Shown: positions 9,800-20,700, counted from the stretch's first letter. The stretch: DNA of 54,994 nt from Mycobacteriaceae bacterium (GCA_029977845.1 JAPOKC010000019.1:1-54994), one strand, 5' to 3'. The notes: a model not told the origin generated them from the sequence alone. Program-made: numbers and translations.

Positions 9800-10324
9800 T
9801 TATTTCTTGCAGATCCCGACGAGCTTCTTGGTGGTCTCGTCAGCGGCGGCGAGCCGGGCTGCCTGTTCGGGATTCTCATTGGTCTGCCCGGCCAGATAGA
9901 ACTGCGAGATCGTCTGCAACTGGTCGGCGAACGAAGTGAGCGGCTCGGCGAGATCGCTCGGGGTGTTCGGGGGCAGGTTGGAGCGGATGTAGGCGGCTCC
10001 GCCGGACATCGCCAGCCGCGCGTTGGCCGCGACCGCCTGCTGCGCCGCCGGTTCGGGTCCGACATCCAGGCGCGACTGCAGCGCGACTCCGTTGCTCACC
10101 AGGAAGAAGGCGCTGCACGCCTTCGCCGTCGGGTCAGCAACGGCCGGATTGCCCATGTTCGCCGGTTGCGGCGCGGGCTTGAACAGCGCCCAACCGGCGG
10201 CGCCCGCCGCCAGCAGCGAGACGACGAGTGCCAGTGGCGCCATCCACCCTGCCGAGGGCCGTCCCTGAGCCGGTGGCGGGGGAGTCGGATAGAAGGGCGC
10301 AGGCTGCGGCGTCGGCGCGGACAT
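9800..10324 (-). CDS. single-pass membrane protein, unknown function
   Basis: The protein has 174 residues from ATG at 10324; a longer open frame to 10564 runs antisense over the divergent gene and is unlikely. A Pro-rich cytosolic N-terminus (MSAPTPQPAPFYPTPPPP) leads into a membrane helix at about residues 30-47 (MAPLALVVSLLAAGAAGWAL). The extracellular part has two Cys (KACSAFFLV and VGICKK) that could form a disulfide. This is the architecture of many mycobacterial tail-out membrane proteins. It is the first gene of the six-gene minus-strand run and is divergent from the small exported gene at 10365 across 40 bases. Confidence 0.75.
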   Translation of the reverse strand: MSAPTPQPAPFYPTPPPPAQGRPSAGWMAPLALVVSLLAAGAAGWALFKPAPQPANMGNPAVADPTAKACSAFFLVSNGVALQSRLDVGPEPAAQQAVAANARLAMSGGAAYIRSNLPPNTPSDLAEPLTSFADQLQTISQFYLAGQTNENPEQAARLAAADETTKKLVGICKK

Positions 10325-10333
10325 GGCGACGAT

Positions 10334-10345
10334 GCTACGCGTAGC
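10334..10345. promoter_or_regulatory. 12-base perfect palindrome between divergent genes
   Basis: GCTACGCGTAGC is a perfect palindrome in the 40-base gap between the genes starting at 10324 (minus) and 10365 (plus). Its position suits an operator, but no regulator is adjacent and a palindrome of this length can arise by chance in high-GC DNA. Confidence 0.3.
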
Positions 10346-10364
10346 CTGGTTGCCGGAGGCCGGG

Positions 10365-10619
10365 ATGAAAAGAGCGAACAGACTTGCGGTGGTGATCACC
10401 GGCGCACTGCTGGCCGGCGGCCTCACCGTGAGTTCCCCGGTGTCCGCGCAGTCCTGCGCCCCGGGCTTCGAACTCAACCCGTACGCGGCCCAGTGCCTGG
10501 CACCGGTGAACACCGCGACCATCAACGGGGTGCCGTGCGTCCCCAGCAACCTCGGTCTGTGCAATTCCTTCGTCCAGAATCAGCAGCCGCGCCGCATCCC
10601 GGTCACGTCGTTGGGCTGA
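10365..10619 (+). CDS. small exported Cys-containing protein
   Basis: The protein has 84 residues starting MKRANRLAVV. The ATG at 10365 is preferred over one at 10323 because GGAGG lies at 10354-10358 and because it gives a clean signal peptide (residues 1-28, ending VSA before QSCAPG). The mature 56 residues hold four Cys (in QSCAPGF, AAQCLAP, GVPCVPS and LGLCNSF), likely two disulfides. Similar short exported proteins of unknown function are common in mycobacteria. It ends 4 bases before the convergent SDR gene. Confidence 0.7.
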   Translation: MKRANRLAVVITGALLAGGLTVSSPVSAQSCAPGFELNPYAAQCLAPVNTATINGVPCVPSNLGLCNSFVQNQQPRRIPVTSLG

Positions 10620-10623
10620 GGCG

Positions 10624-11430
10624 TCAGTGCCGGGTCAGCGTCTTGTTCATCAACCGCTGCATCCAGTTCGGCGACACCTGCGCCATCCCGGCGAACAACT
10701 TGGTCTGCCGGCCGACGGGGTAATGCACCTTGGTCAGCCACTCCCGGCCGGGATGGGTGGCCGAGTAGATCGACTCGGCGACGTCATCGGGGGTCAGGTG
10801 CACCCCCAGCGACTTGGTGCTGCCGGTCTCCACTCCGTCGACCATCGCGGTCTGCACGAACAGCGGCCACATGGCGATCACCCGGATCCCGTAGCGACGC
10901 CATTCGAGTTCGAGTGCCTCGGTGAGTCCCCGGACGCCGAACTTGGTGGCCGAGTAGGTGGCCAGTTCCGGCTGGCCGTAGATCGCCGAGGCCGAACACA
11001 GGTTGACCACCTGCGCGCCGGTGGTGTCGCGCAGATAGGGAAACGCGGTGTGCAGGCCGGCCATCGTTCCGTAGAAGTTGATGTCGACCATCCGGCGCTG
11101 CTCGGCGAGCGGTATCTCTTCGAAGCGTCCGGAACTGAGCACACCGGCGTTGTTGACCAGGATGTCCAGCCGGCGAGACTGGCCGGTGAACGCCTCGAGT
11201 TGCTGCTCCCAGTCCGAGGCCTCCGTGACGTCGAGCTGACCGATGGAGACATCCCCGCCCCGTTTGGTGATTTCCTCGCGAAGGGAAGCCAGCCCGGCGA
11301 GGTCGACGTCGTAGGCGCCGACCCGGTATCCGCGGCGGGCAAAGGCCAGCGCCGTCGCGCGGCCGATGCCGGCGGCGGCTCCGGAGATGAAAACGGTCTT
11401 GGTGCCGACGGGTCCGGAGGGTGAGGTCAT
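10624..11430 (-). CDS. SDR family oxidoreductase
   Basis: The protein has 268 residues of the classical short-chain dehydrogenase type: cofactor motif SGAAAGIG (TGxxxGxG variant) at about residues 16-23, Asp of YDVD following strand 2, NNAG at about 93-96, and the catalytic triad Ser (SASAIYG) / Tyr-x-x-x-Lys (YSATK). NAD(H) preference is suggested by the acidic residue after beta-2. The substrate is not evident. No ribosome binding site precedes the ATG; instead TAGATT ends 7 bases upstream, suggesting a leaderless transcript, and a DosR-like half site (GGGGACTTT) lies just before it. The gene is divergent from the nitroreductase-like gene at 11516. Confidence 0.85.
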   Translation of the reverse strand: MTSPSGPVGTKTVFISGAAAGIGRATALAFARRGYRVGAYDVDLAGLASLREEITKRGGDVSIGQLDVTEASDWEQQLEAFTGQSRRLDILVNNAGVLSSGRFEEIPLAEQRRMVDINFYGTMAGLHTAFPYLRDTTGAQVVNLCSASAIYGQPELATYSATKFGVRGLTEALELEWRRYGIRVIAMWPLFVQTAMVDGVETGSTKSLGVHLTPDDVAESIYSATHPGREWLTKVHYPVGRQTKLFAGMAQVSPNWMQRLMNKTLTRH

Positions 11431-11440
11431 AACCCGAATC

Positions 11441-11460
11441 TAGCCGCTCAAAGTCCCCGG
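11441..11460. promoter_or_regulatory. DosR-box-like site, distal (candidate)
   Basis: Compared with the published DosR consensus TTSGGGACTWWAGTCCCSAA, this 20-mer matches 11 or 12 positions and carries one full half, CAAAGTCCCCGG on the plus strand (GGGGACTTT on minus). The other half is degraded. It lies two bases from the next candidate, so the centres are 22 bases apart, two helical turns. Confidence 0.45.
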
Positions 11461-11462
11461 TG

Positions 11463-11482
11463 CTGAGGACTAAGGGCCCTGT
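11463..11482. promoter_or_regulatory. DosR-box-like site, proximal (candidate)
   Basis: The core AGGACTAAGGGCCC matches 11 of 14 core positions of the DosR consensus (GGGACTWWAGTCCC). Its centre is about 43 bases upstream of the GTG start of the Acg-like gene, a family regulated by DosR in M. tuberculosis. With the neighbouring half-conserved site it forms a tandem, a common arrangement at DosR promoters. Confidence 0.55.
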
Positions 11483-11515
11483 CGACACCGGCGCGTCAGC
11501 GGCCACAGTGGCCTG

Positions 11516-12493
11516 GTGAGCGCGGAGTTTCCCGACCCGGAGACGATCCGCGCCGCCCTGACCCTGGCGACGCGGGCGCCGTCGGTGCACAACTCCCAGC
11601 CGTGGCGGTGGCGGATCGGGGCAACGAGCCTGCACCTCTATGCCGACCCGAGCCGGCGGCTGCCCCGAACCGATCCGGACGGCCGCGACATGGTGCTCAG
11701 TTGTGGGGCCGCGTTGCACCACTGCACGGTGGCGCTGGCGGCGATGGGCTGGCACGCCCGGGTGCAGCGGCTGCCCGATCCCGCCGAGTCCGATCACCTG
11801 GCGTCGATCGAACTAACCGCACAGCAGCCCGACGAACTCGACATCACACTGGCGGCGGCGATCAGTCGCCGGCAGACCGACCGGCGGCACTACCGATCCT
11901 GGCCGGTGCCTTGGGGGGATATCGCGCTGATGGGAGCGCGGGCAGCTCGCGCCGGGGTGATGCTGCGCCAGATCGATGAGATTCCACGTCTGAATGCGAT
12001 TGTGGCCGAAGCGGTTTCGCGCCACGATGCCGACGCGGACTACCAGACTGAGCTGAACGCCTGGAGCGGACGGAGCGGTTCGGTCGCCGGCGTTCCGGCC
12101 CGCAACACTGTCGACTCCGACCCCGCGGCGGTGATCCCGGCGCGGCGCTTCGCCGGGCCGTCGCTGGCCCAGCCGGCACAGACCCCGCCCGGCGAGGACA
12201 ACGCGGTGGTGCTCGCCCTCGGTACCGAGGCGGATGACGAACTGGCCCGGCTGCGGGCCGGCGAGGCAACCAGCCTGGTGCTGCTGTCGGCGACGGCGAT
12301 GGGACTGGCGACGTGTCCGGTGACCGAACCGCTGGAGATCCCCGAGACCCGCGAAGCGGTGCGCGTCGACGTGTTCGGCTCCACCGGCCATCCGCAGATG
12401 ATGATGCGGGTCGGCTGGGCGGCCGACGCCGATCCGCTGCCGGGCACACCGCGCCGGCCGCTGACCGAAGTCGCCGGCAGCCTCTCCGGCTAG
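11516..12493 (+). CDS. Acg-type nitroreductase-family protein
   Basis: The protein has 325 residues from GTG. The N-terminus contains the hallmark RAPSVHNSQPWRWRI at about residues 19-33, and the C-terminal half holds TSLVLLSATAMGLATCPVTEPL and the PRRPLTEV end seen in Acg (Rv2032), Rv3127 and Rv3131 of M. tuberculosis. The family is a divergent FMN-binding nitroreductase fold with two fused halves; enzymatic activity is generally not shown and a flavin-sequestering role has been proposed. The upstream tandem DosR-box-like sequence supports hypoxic regulation. Its stop shares the CTAG at 12490-12493 with the convergent OtsB1-like gene. Confidence 0.9.
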   Translation: MSAEFPDPETIRAALTLATRAPSVHNSQPWRWRIGATSLHLYADPSRRLPRTDPDGRDMVLSCGAALHHCTVALAAMGWHARVQRLPDPAESDHLASIELTAQQPDELDITLAAAISRRQTDRRHYRSWPVPWGDIALMGARAARAGVMLRQIDEIPRLNAIVAEAVSRHDADADYQTELNAWSGRSGSVAGVPARNTVDSDPAAVIPARRFAGPSLAQPAQTPPGEDNAVVLALGTEADDELARLRAGEATSLVLLSATAMGLATCPVTEPLEIPETREAVRVDVFGSTGHPQMMMRVGWAADADPLPGTPRRPLTEVAGSLSG

Positions 12494-15400
12494 CCGAACC
12501 GCAGGGTGCCACCCGGTGTCAGGGTCTGTACGACGCCCCGGCACTCGACCTCGATCGGCGGATGGTCGGACGGGTCGACGCTGATCTCGGTGCTGCGGCC
12601 CCGGATCGTCAGGTGTAACCGGTAGCCCCGGTAGAAGATCGGCATGCGCAGTGCGCCCAGGCTTTCCGGCCAAAGCGGATTGACGATCAACCGGTCGGCA
12701 CGGGTCTCCAACCCGGTGAGGCACCGCTGCAGCAGATCGATGCTGCCGGCCATCGCCGCGATGTGGATGCCCTCGGCCGTCGTGCCGCCCTGGATGTCGG
12801 CGACGTCGGAGGCGAGCACCTGCTGGAAGTAGCGCATCGCCCGTTCGCGATCGCCGCGGGCCAGCACCCAGGCGTGCACCACGCCGGACAGGGTCGAACC
12901 GTGCGAGGTGCGGTGCAGGTAGTAGTCGACGGTCCGGGGGATCTGCTCGGGGGTGAACCGGTAGCCCATCCTGGCGAAGAGTTCGCGCAACTCGTCGGCG
13001 GAGAGCAGATAGAACAGCATCAGGACATCGGCCTGTTTGGAGGCCTTGTACCGGTTGACGCTGTCATTGTCGGCTTCCAGGATCCGGTCGAGGCGCTGGA
13101 TGTTGCCGTGCTTGGCGCGCAGGCCGTGCCAGTCCAGCTCCTCCAGATCGGCGTAGCCCTCGAACTGACTGATGACGCCCTCATGGAACGGCACGTACAT
13201 GCGGCGGCTGACGTCATCCCAACGATCGAGTTCGCCGCCGCGGATTCCCAACGTCTCCATCAGGTCCAACCGGTCGCGCAACGGCAGGGCATCGAGTGCG
13301 TCCAGGGCGCGGACGATCACCCACACCGCCATCACGTTGGTGTAGGCGTTGTTGTCGACACCGTCATAGGGCCGGTCCGGATAGCCGGAGTGGAATTCGT
13401 CGGGTCCGATCACCCCGCGAATCACGAAGCGACCCAGCCCTTCGTCGAATTCCGCTCGGCTGACCCAGAATCGGGCGATCTCGGCGAGCATCTCGGCGCC
13501 GTTCTCGGTGAGGTACTCCAGATCACCGGTCACCTGGTAGTACTGCCAGACGTTGTAGGCCACCGCGATGCCGATGTGATGGGCGCGGGCGCTGGCATCG
13601 GGATTCCACCGGCCGGAGTTGGGGTTCAGATGGAGTTTCTGGCTCTCCTCGCGCCCGCTGCTGCCGGACTGCCACGGGAACATCGCGCCGGCGTAACCGG
13701 CCTCGCGGGCTGCGCGGCGCGCTTCGGGCAACCGGCGGTAGCGGTAGCGCAGCAGTGACCGGGTGATGGCCGGGGAACGCAGATTGAGCACCGGGAAGAC
13801 GAACAGCTCATCCCAGAAGATGTGGCCGCGGTAGGCCTCACCGTTGAGGCCACGGGCCGGCAATCCGGCGTCGAGATCCTCGGCCCGGTTGGGCACCGTC
13901 TCCAGCAGGTGCAGCAGGTGCAGTCGCACCACCCGCATGGCGTCGGGGTCGGCATCGAAGTCGATGTCGAACCGCTCCCACAGGTGGGCCCACTCGCGAA
14001 TGTGGCCCTCGCGCAGATCGGCGTAGCGGCCGAGTTGCTCCAGTAACCGCGTCGCGGCATCGCCGGGTTCGGAGATGGCGTCGTCCCGACCGGTGAAGAT
14101 GGCGGCCAGTTTCTCCACCGTGACCGATTCGCCCGATTCGAGCCGCACGACGCAGTCGTGCCCGGTGCGGCGCGGTTCGTCGACGAACCGGCGGTCAGCG
14201 GCCAGCGGTTCGTCACCGCGCCAGACCGTGGTGCGTGCCGCCACCGCGATCGGGATGCGGGACTGGACGGTCTCGCAGACCAGCAGTGCCGAGTCCTCGG
14301 ACAGCTCCCGCGTCGTCGTCGCCACCAGATGGTCACTGGACAGGTCGCGGTAGCGGTCGACCCCGGCGTTGCGCACATCGCCGTCGATGAGCGACAGGAA
14401 TTCCACTGTGCCCGACCAGTTCTCGGCCCAGACCGTCGTCTCCAGCGCGCAGGCGTGTGGAAGGTTCATGGCGGCGATCCGGCGCTGCAACACCCGGGTT
14501 ATCCGTCCGGCGGGATCGCGGAACCGGAAATCCCGGGTCAGTTCGGCGTGCCGCAGATCCATGGTCTGCTGATAGGTGAGCACGTCGGCGGTGTCGATGT
14601 CGAACCAGTCCCCGCCGTCGATCCGGAACTTGCATGACAGCCAGTTCGGCAGATTGACCAGACTTTCGTTCTCGATCCGCACACCGGCGATCTCATCGGT
14701 GAGCCGGTTGTACAGGCCTGCCGCATAGGTCCCGGGATAGTGCGACGGTCCCGCATCCGCTTCCGGTGCGCACCCGCGAGTGGCTCGGTAGCCGTTGCCC
14801 ACCGAGCACAGTGTCTCGCGCAGCTTCTCCTGTTCGGGGATGTAGCCGCCGAAGGTGAATGTCCACGGGCTGGTGCGGGTCTGGGTGTCGATATCGGACT
14901 GGTCCACCATCCGTTCGACGAACTCGCGGACGTGGTCGGGGTCGGCCAGTGCGAAGCGGGCCGCGGTCGAACGGTCCCCGTCCTCGCTGTGCTGGACGAC
15001 GATGCCGATACCGTCGTGCAGAACCGAGTCGAAGGCGTCCTCGTCGGTCAGGTCATCGCCGATGAAGATCGGCAGCAGGGTCTCGGCGCCGTCGACCTCT
15101 CGGGCGATCCACTCCAGCGTTCTTCCCTTGTCCCAGTCCAGGTTCGGCCGCAGTTCGACGACCATCCGTCCGGATGTCACCCGCAGGCCGAGACGGTGGC
15201 CGACCTCGTGCACGGCTGCGGTGACGGAGGCGGCCGCACCCTCGGCGGCGTTGCGGTAATGCACGGCCACCGCGTAGCGCTTGTGCTCGACGTTGACACC
15301 GGGGATCGATGACATCCGCTCGGTCAGTTCTGCCGCGGCCTGTTCGAGCACCGGCACGGCCGCCGCGGCGGTCTCGTTGTGGTGGTAGGTGCCGTCCGGG

Positions 15401-16434
15401 TCGACCATCTCGAATCCGTGGCTGCCGGCGTACCAGAGGCCGGGGATGCCGATCCGTTCGCGGATGTCGTCGAGCCCACGTCCGGACAGCACCGCCACCG
15501 GGTACAGCGCGGCCAATTCGGTCAGCGCCTTCTCGGCACCGGGGACCAGGGCCGCGGCGGCCGGGTCGTCGACGATGTTCGACAGGGTGCCGTCGAAATC
15601 GAAGAAGAATGCCGGACGTCGCGCCGAGGACACCCCGGCGATCTGCTCGAACGACAACAGCGCGTCGGGAAGTGTCGACATCCGCCGGTCGATCGCGCGG
15701 ACGGCGACGTCGGCGAGGTCGCCGATCACCACGTCAGCTCCGCACTCGCGCAACCGGTCGGCTGATCCGCCGGTGCGGTCGACCCCGATCACCAGACCGA
15801 ATCCGCCGGCCCGGGCCGCCGTCACACCGGCCTCGGCGTCCTCGACGACGACACTGCGGCCGGGGCGGGCGCCCAGGCGGGCGGCGGCCTCCAGCAGGAT
15901 GGCCGGGTCGGGCTTCCCGGGCAGGCCCAGTTCGGCGGCCACCACACCATCGACCCGAACCGGGAAAAGTCCTGCGAGCCCGACTGATTCGAGGACCAGC
16001 GCACAGTTGCGGCTCGCCGAGATGACAGCCACCCGCACACCGGCGTCGCGCAACCGGCGCACCAGTGCGACGGTGGACTCGAACACCGGCACCCCGGCCG
16101 ACACCCGTTCCAGGAACAGGACCTGCTTTCGGTTGCCGAGTCCACAGACCGTCTCGAGGCCGGCGTCGTCGGAGTCCGATCCCCGGGGCAGCGAGACGCC
16201 CCGCGAGGCGAGGAAATCCCGGACCCCGTCATAGCGGGGCTTGCCGTCGATGAAGTGCCGGTAGTCCTCCGGGGTGAAGGGCGCGTGATTCTCCGCCGGT
16301 GACGACGGCCGGCCGCCGAGGTAGCCGTCGAAGAGATCCCGCCAGGCCGCCGCGTGCAGGGCGGCGGTGTCGGTGACCACGCCGTCCAGATCGAACAGCA
16401 CGGCGTCGTGGTAGCGGGGGTCAATGGCGACCAT
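12490..16434 (-). CDS. otsB1: OtsB1-like fusion: beta-PGM-type HAD + trehalose-phosphatase + GH65
   Basis: The protein has 1,314 residues, close to M. tuberculosis Rv2006 (about 1,327). Residues 1-255 form a HAD domain of the beta-phosphoglucomutase type (FDLDGVVTD, Asp15 and Asp17; later GKPDP and VVEDAEAGV). Residues about 270-520 resemble trehalose-6-phosphate phosphatase (FFDFDGTLSNI, Asp279 and Asp281; AVLSGRGLDDI; FIGDDLTDEDAF). Residues about 530-1314 are glycoside hydrolase family 65, with GVIGPDEFHSGYPD placing the putative catalytic acid at Glu1013. GH65 enzymes are phosphorylases or hydrolases of trehalose, maltose or kojibiose, and the beta-PGM domain would convert the beta-glucose-1-phosphate released, so a complete disaccharide to glucose-6-phosphate route in one chain is a reasonable inference. 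It is divergent from the USP gene across 79 bases. Confidence 0.9.
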   Translation of the reverse strand: MVAIDPRYHDAVLFDLDGVVTDTAALHAAAWRDLFDGYLGGRPSSPAENHAPFTPEDYRHFIDGKPRYDGVRDFLASRGVSLPRGSDSDDAGLETVCGLGNRKQVLFLERVSAGVPVFESTVALVRRLRDAGVRVAVISASRNCALVLESVGLAGLFPVRVDGVVAAELGLPGKPDPAILLEAAARLGARPGRSVVVEDAEAGVTAARAGGFGLVIGVDRTGGSADRLRECGADVVIGDLADVAVRAIDRRMSTLPDALLSFEQIAGVSSARRPAFFFDFDGTLSNIVDDPAAAALVPGAEKALTELAALYPVAVLSGRGLDDIRERIGIPGLWYAGSHGFEMVDPDGTYHHNETAAAAVPVLEQAAAELTERMSSIPGVNVEHKRYAVAVHYRNAAEGAAASVTAAVHEVGHRLGLRVTSGRMVVELRPNLDWDKGRTLEWIAREVDGAETLLPIFIGDDLTDEDAFDSVLHDGIGIVVQHSEDGDRSTAARFALADPDHVREFVERMVDQSDIDTQTRTSPWTFTFGGYIPEQEKLRETLCSVGNGYRATRGCAPEADAGPSHYPGTYAAGLYNRLTDEIAGVRIENESLVNLPNWLSCKFRIDGGDWFDIDTADVLTYQQTMDLRHAELTRDFRFRDPAGRITRVLQRRIAAMNLPHACALETTVWAENWSGTVEFLSLIDGDVRNAGVDRYRDLSSDHLVATTTRELSEDSALLVCETVQSRIPIAVAARTTVWRGDEPLAADRRFVDEPRRTGHDCVVRLESGESVTVEKLAAIFTGRDDAISEPGDAATRLLEQLGRYADLREGHIREWAHLWERFDIDFDADPDAMRVVRLHLLHLLETVPNRAEDLDAGLPARGLNGEAYRGHIFWDELFVFPVLNLRSPAITRSLLRYRYRRLPEARRAAREAGYAGAMFPWQSGSSGREESQKLHLNPNSGRWNPDASARAHHIGIAVAYNVWQYYQVTGDLEYLTENGAEMLAEIARFWVSRAEFDEGLGRFVIRGVIGPDEFHSGYPDRPYDGVDNNAYTNVMAVWVIVRALDALDALPLRDRLDLMETLGIRGGELDRWDDVSRRMYVPFHEGVISQFEGYADLEELDWHGLRAKHGNIQRLDRILEADNDSVNRYKASKQADVLMLFYLLSADELRELFARMGYRFTPEQIPRTVDYYLHRTSHGSTLSGVVHAWVLARGDRERAMRYFQQVLASDVADIQGGTTAEGIHIAAMAGSIDLLQRCLTGLETRADRLIVNPLWPESLGALRMPIFYRGYRLHLTIRGRSTEISVDPSDHPPIEVECRGVVQTLTPGGTLRFG

Positions 16435-16499
16435 GGTGTGACGATATGCCGCGATGGGTTATTCCGTGCGCAAGGTAGCGTGAGTACAGGCAATCTTTG

Positions 16500-16505
16500 A
16501 GGAGG
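16500..16505 (+). promoter_or_regulatory. strong ribosome binding site of the USP gene
   Basis: AGGAGG is a full anti-16S match 8 bases before ATG 16514, which fixes the start. Confidence 0.8.
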
Positions 16506-16513
16506 GGTCCCAA

Positions 16514-17389
16514 ATGTCTGCTGCGCCAAGCACTCGTCCGATCGTCGTCGGAGTCGACGGTTCCGCGGCGTCCAGAGTGGCCGTCGACTGGGCGGCGCGC
16601 AGTGCCGCGCTGCGCCAGGTGCCGCTGAAACTGGTCAACGTGCTGACCCCGCCGGTGGTGATGACCTTCCCGGAGGTTCCGATGCCGCCCGGTTATGTGC
16701 AGTGGCAGCAGGAGGAGGGCGCCAAGGTACTCGACGCCGCCCGCGCGACGGCGACCGAAGCAGCTGGGGGCGTGGAGATCAGCACTGAGACGATCGCCGG
16801 ACCGTCGGTGCCCTCACTGGTCGAGGAGTCCAAGAACGCCTCGTTGATCGTGGTGGGTTGCCGCGGCCGCGGCGCTCTGGCCCGCGGTCTGCTCGGCTCG
16901 GTCAGCACCGGGTTGCTGCACCACGCTTTGTGCCCGGTCGCGATCATCCACGACGAGGACCCGGTGGTGGCGCATCCGTCCAAGGCCCCGGTCGTGGTCG
17001 GACTGGACGGGTCCCCGGCGTCGGAGAAGGCCGTCGGAATCGCCTTCGAGGAGGCCTCGTTCCGCGGTGTCGACCTTGTCGCCGTGCACGCCTGGAGCGA
17101 CACCGGGGTGTTCGAGTTCCCCGGTGCGGACTGGTCGACCCAGCAGGCCGAGGCCGAGGAGGTCCTCAGCGAGCGGCTGTCCGGCTGGCAGGAGCGCTAT
17201 CCCGACGTGCTGGTGCGACGGGTGGTCGTCGCCGACCGGCCGGCACGCCAGTTGCTTGAGCAGTCCCAGCAGGCCCAGTTGCTGGTGGTCGGCAGCCACG
17301 GGCGCGGCGGCTTCGCCGGAATGCTGCTGGGTTCGGTGAGCACCGCGATCGCGCACACCGCCAAGACGCCGGTGATCATCGCGCGCTGA
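16514..17389 (+). CDS. tandem universal stress protein
   Basis: The protein has 291 residues with two UspA domains (about 10-150 and 155-291). Each shows the ATP-binding pattern G-2x-G-9x-S/T: GCRGRGALARGLLGSVST and GSHGRGGFAGMLLGSVST, and each starts with the GVDGSxAS/GLDGSPAS loop. This two-domain type matches Rv1996, Rv2005c and Rv2028c of the M. tuberculosis DosR regulon; which one is the true orthologue cannot be told here. ATP binding is predicted. It sits between the divergent OtsB1-like gene and the convergent dosS, separated from the latter by a large hairpin. Confidence 0.9.
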   Translation: MSAAPSTRPIVVGVDGSAASRVAVDWAARSAALRQVPLKLVNVLTPPVVMTFPEVPMPPGYVQWQQEEGAKVLDAARATATEAAGGVEISTETIAGPSVPSLVEESKNASLIVVGCRGRGALARGLLGSVSTGLLHHALCPVAIIHDEDPVVAHPSKAPVVVGLDGSPASEKAVGIAFEEASFRGVDLVAVHAWSDTGVFEFPGADWSTQQAEAEEVLSERLSGWQERYPDVLVRRVVVADRPARQLLEQSQQAQLLVVGSHGRGGFAGMLLGSVSTAIAHTAKTPVIIAR

Positions 17390-17393
17390 CCCA

Positions 17394-17472
17394 CCCCCAC
17401 GTTGAGTGAGGAACCACGCAGGGGGTTTCTCGCACTTCTTCTGCGTAGTTCCTCACTCGACGGGCGTGGGGG
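17394..17472. repeat. 79-base long inverted repeat between convergent genes
   Basis: The inner arms 17404-17421 (GAGTGAGGAACCACGCAG) and 17441-17458 (CTGCGTAGTTCCTCACTC) pair at 17 of 18 positions; outer arms CCCCCACG (17394-17401) and CGTGGGGG (17465-17472) extend the stem. The loop is 19 bases (17422-17440). It fills the 92-base space between the stops of the USP gene and dosS. It lacks a clear T-tract, so it may be a bidirectional terminator or a REP-like dispersed palindrome; no second copy was seen in the window. Confidence 0.75.
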
Positions 17473-17481
17473 AGCGGAGCC

Positions 17482-19733
<2,252 letters not shown>

Positions 19734-19746
19734 GCCGGTAACCCTG

Positions 19747-20700
19747 TCACACCAGGTCCACCGGCGGCGTGGTCTCACCGAAGAGCCGTTCGGTGTCTTC
19801 GCGGGTGCACGGCGCGGTGCCGGGGGTGAGCAGCATGGCCGCCCCTGCGGCCACGCCGAGTCTGGTGGCCTCGCTCAGCGACCAACCTCTGACCAGGCCG
19901 ACGGCCACACCGGCCAGCATCGCGTCCCCGGCGCCGACTCCGCTCCCCGGTGGCACGGTGACCGGCGCGAAGCGTTGCCCGCCGCCGTGACTGACCAACA
20001 TGGCACCGTCGGCGCCCATCGACACCAGCACGTGCTGGGCGGCGCCCCGTTCGATGAGTTCGTGAGCCGCCGTCAATTGCTCCGATTCGGTCTCCAGCGC
20101 CCGGCCCACGCACTCGCGCAATTCGCGGACGCTCGGTTTGAGCAGGAAGACTCCGGCGTTGACGTGTTTGAGGCCGCCGCCGGAGGTGTCGAGCGCAAAC
20201 AGCGCGCCCAACTCGGCGCACACGTTGGCGACCTGTTGGTAGAAGTCCTCCGGCACACCGGGCGGCAGGCTGCCGCTGGCGACCACGATCGCCGCGGAGG
20301 AGGCGGCGTGGCGTAACTGCAACAGGCACTCGGTCTGCTCGGCCACCGTCAGCTGCGGCCCGGGCAGCACGAATCGGTACTGCTTGACGGTGCTGATTTC
20401 GTTGACCGTGAAGCTCTCCCGGGTAGACCCGCCGATCGGAACGCGGCGCACCGCAAGGCCTTCGGCCACAAGCAGATTGTGCACCAGTTCCCCGGCGGGC
20501 CCACCCGCCGGGAACACCGCCGTCGAGGACGCGCCGAGGACCTCCGCGACGTGAGCGACGTTGATCCCGCCGCCGCCGGGGTCGTATCGCGCAGTGGCGC
20601 ACCGCAGCTTGTCGGTCGGGCGCACCACGTCGGTGCTGGTGGTGATGTCCAGGGCCGGATTCATGCAGAGGGTGACGATCCGGTGTCCGGTCACATCCAC
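19747..20700 (-). CDS. pfkB: PfkB family sugar kinase
   Basis: The protein has 317 residues from GTG; a ribosome binding site AGGAAGG lies 10 bases upstream. PfkB motifs are present: [10 protein letters not shown] near residue 41 (substrate site) and [19 protein letters not shown] with the catalytic Asp of GAGD. The N-terminal [10 protein letters not shown] is typical of the 1-phosphofructokinase/6-phosphofructokinase II branch. The M. tuberculosis counterpart is Rv2029c, a DosR regulon member. It would phosphorylate fructose-6-phosphate or a related sugar phosphate. Second gene of the dosRS operon. Confidence 0.92.
   Translation of the reverse strand: MDVTGHRIVTLCMNPALDITTSTDVVRPTDKLRCATARYDPGGGGINVAHVAEVLGASSTAVFPAGGPAGELVHNLLVAEGLAVRRVPIGGSTRESFTVNEISTVKQYRFVLPGPQLTVAEQTECLLQLRHAASSAAIVVASGSLPPGVPEDFYQQVANVCAELGALFALDTSGGGLKHVNAGVFLLKPSVRELRECVGRALETESEQLTAAHELIERGAAQHVLVSMGADGAMLVSHGGGQRFAPVTVPPGSGVGAGDAMLAGVAVGLVRGWSLSEATRLGVAAGAAMLLTPGTAPCTREDTERLFGETTPPVDLV

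Noticed and set aside
16494..16513. DosR box in front of the USP gene (GGGGTCCCAAA)
   Set aside because: Only the GTCCC part fits the consensus; the left half does not match and the sequence is explained by the AGGAGG ribosome binding site.
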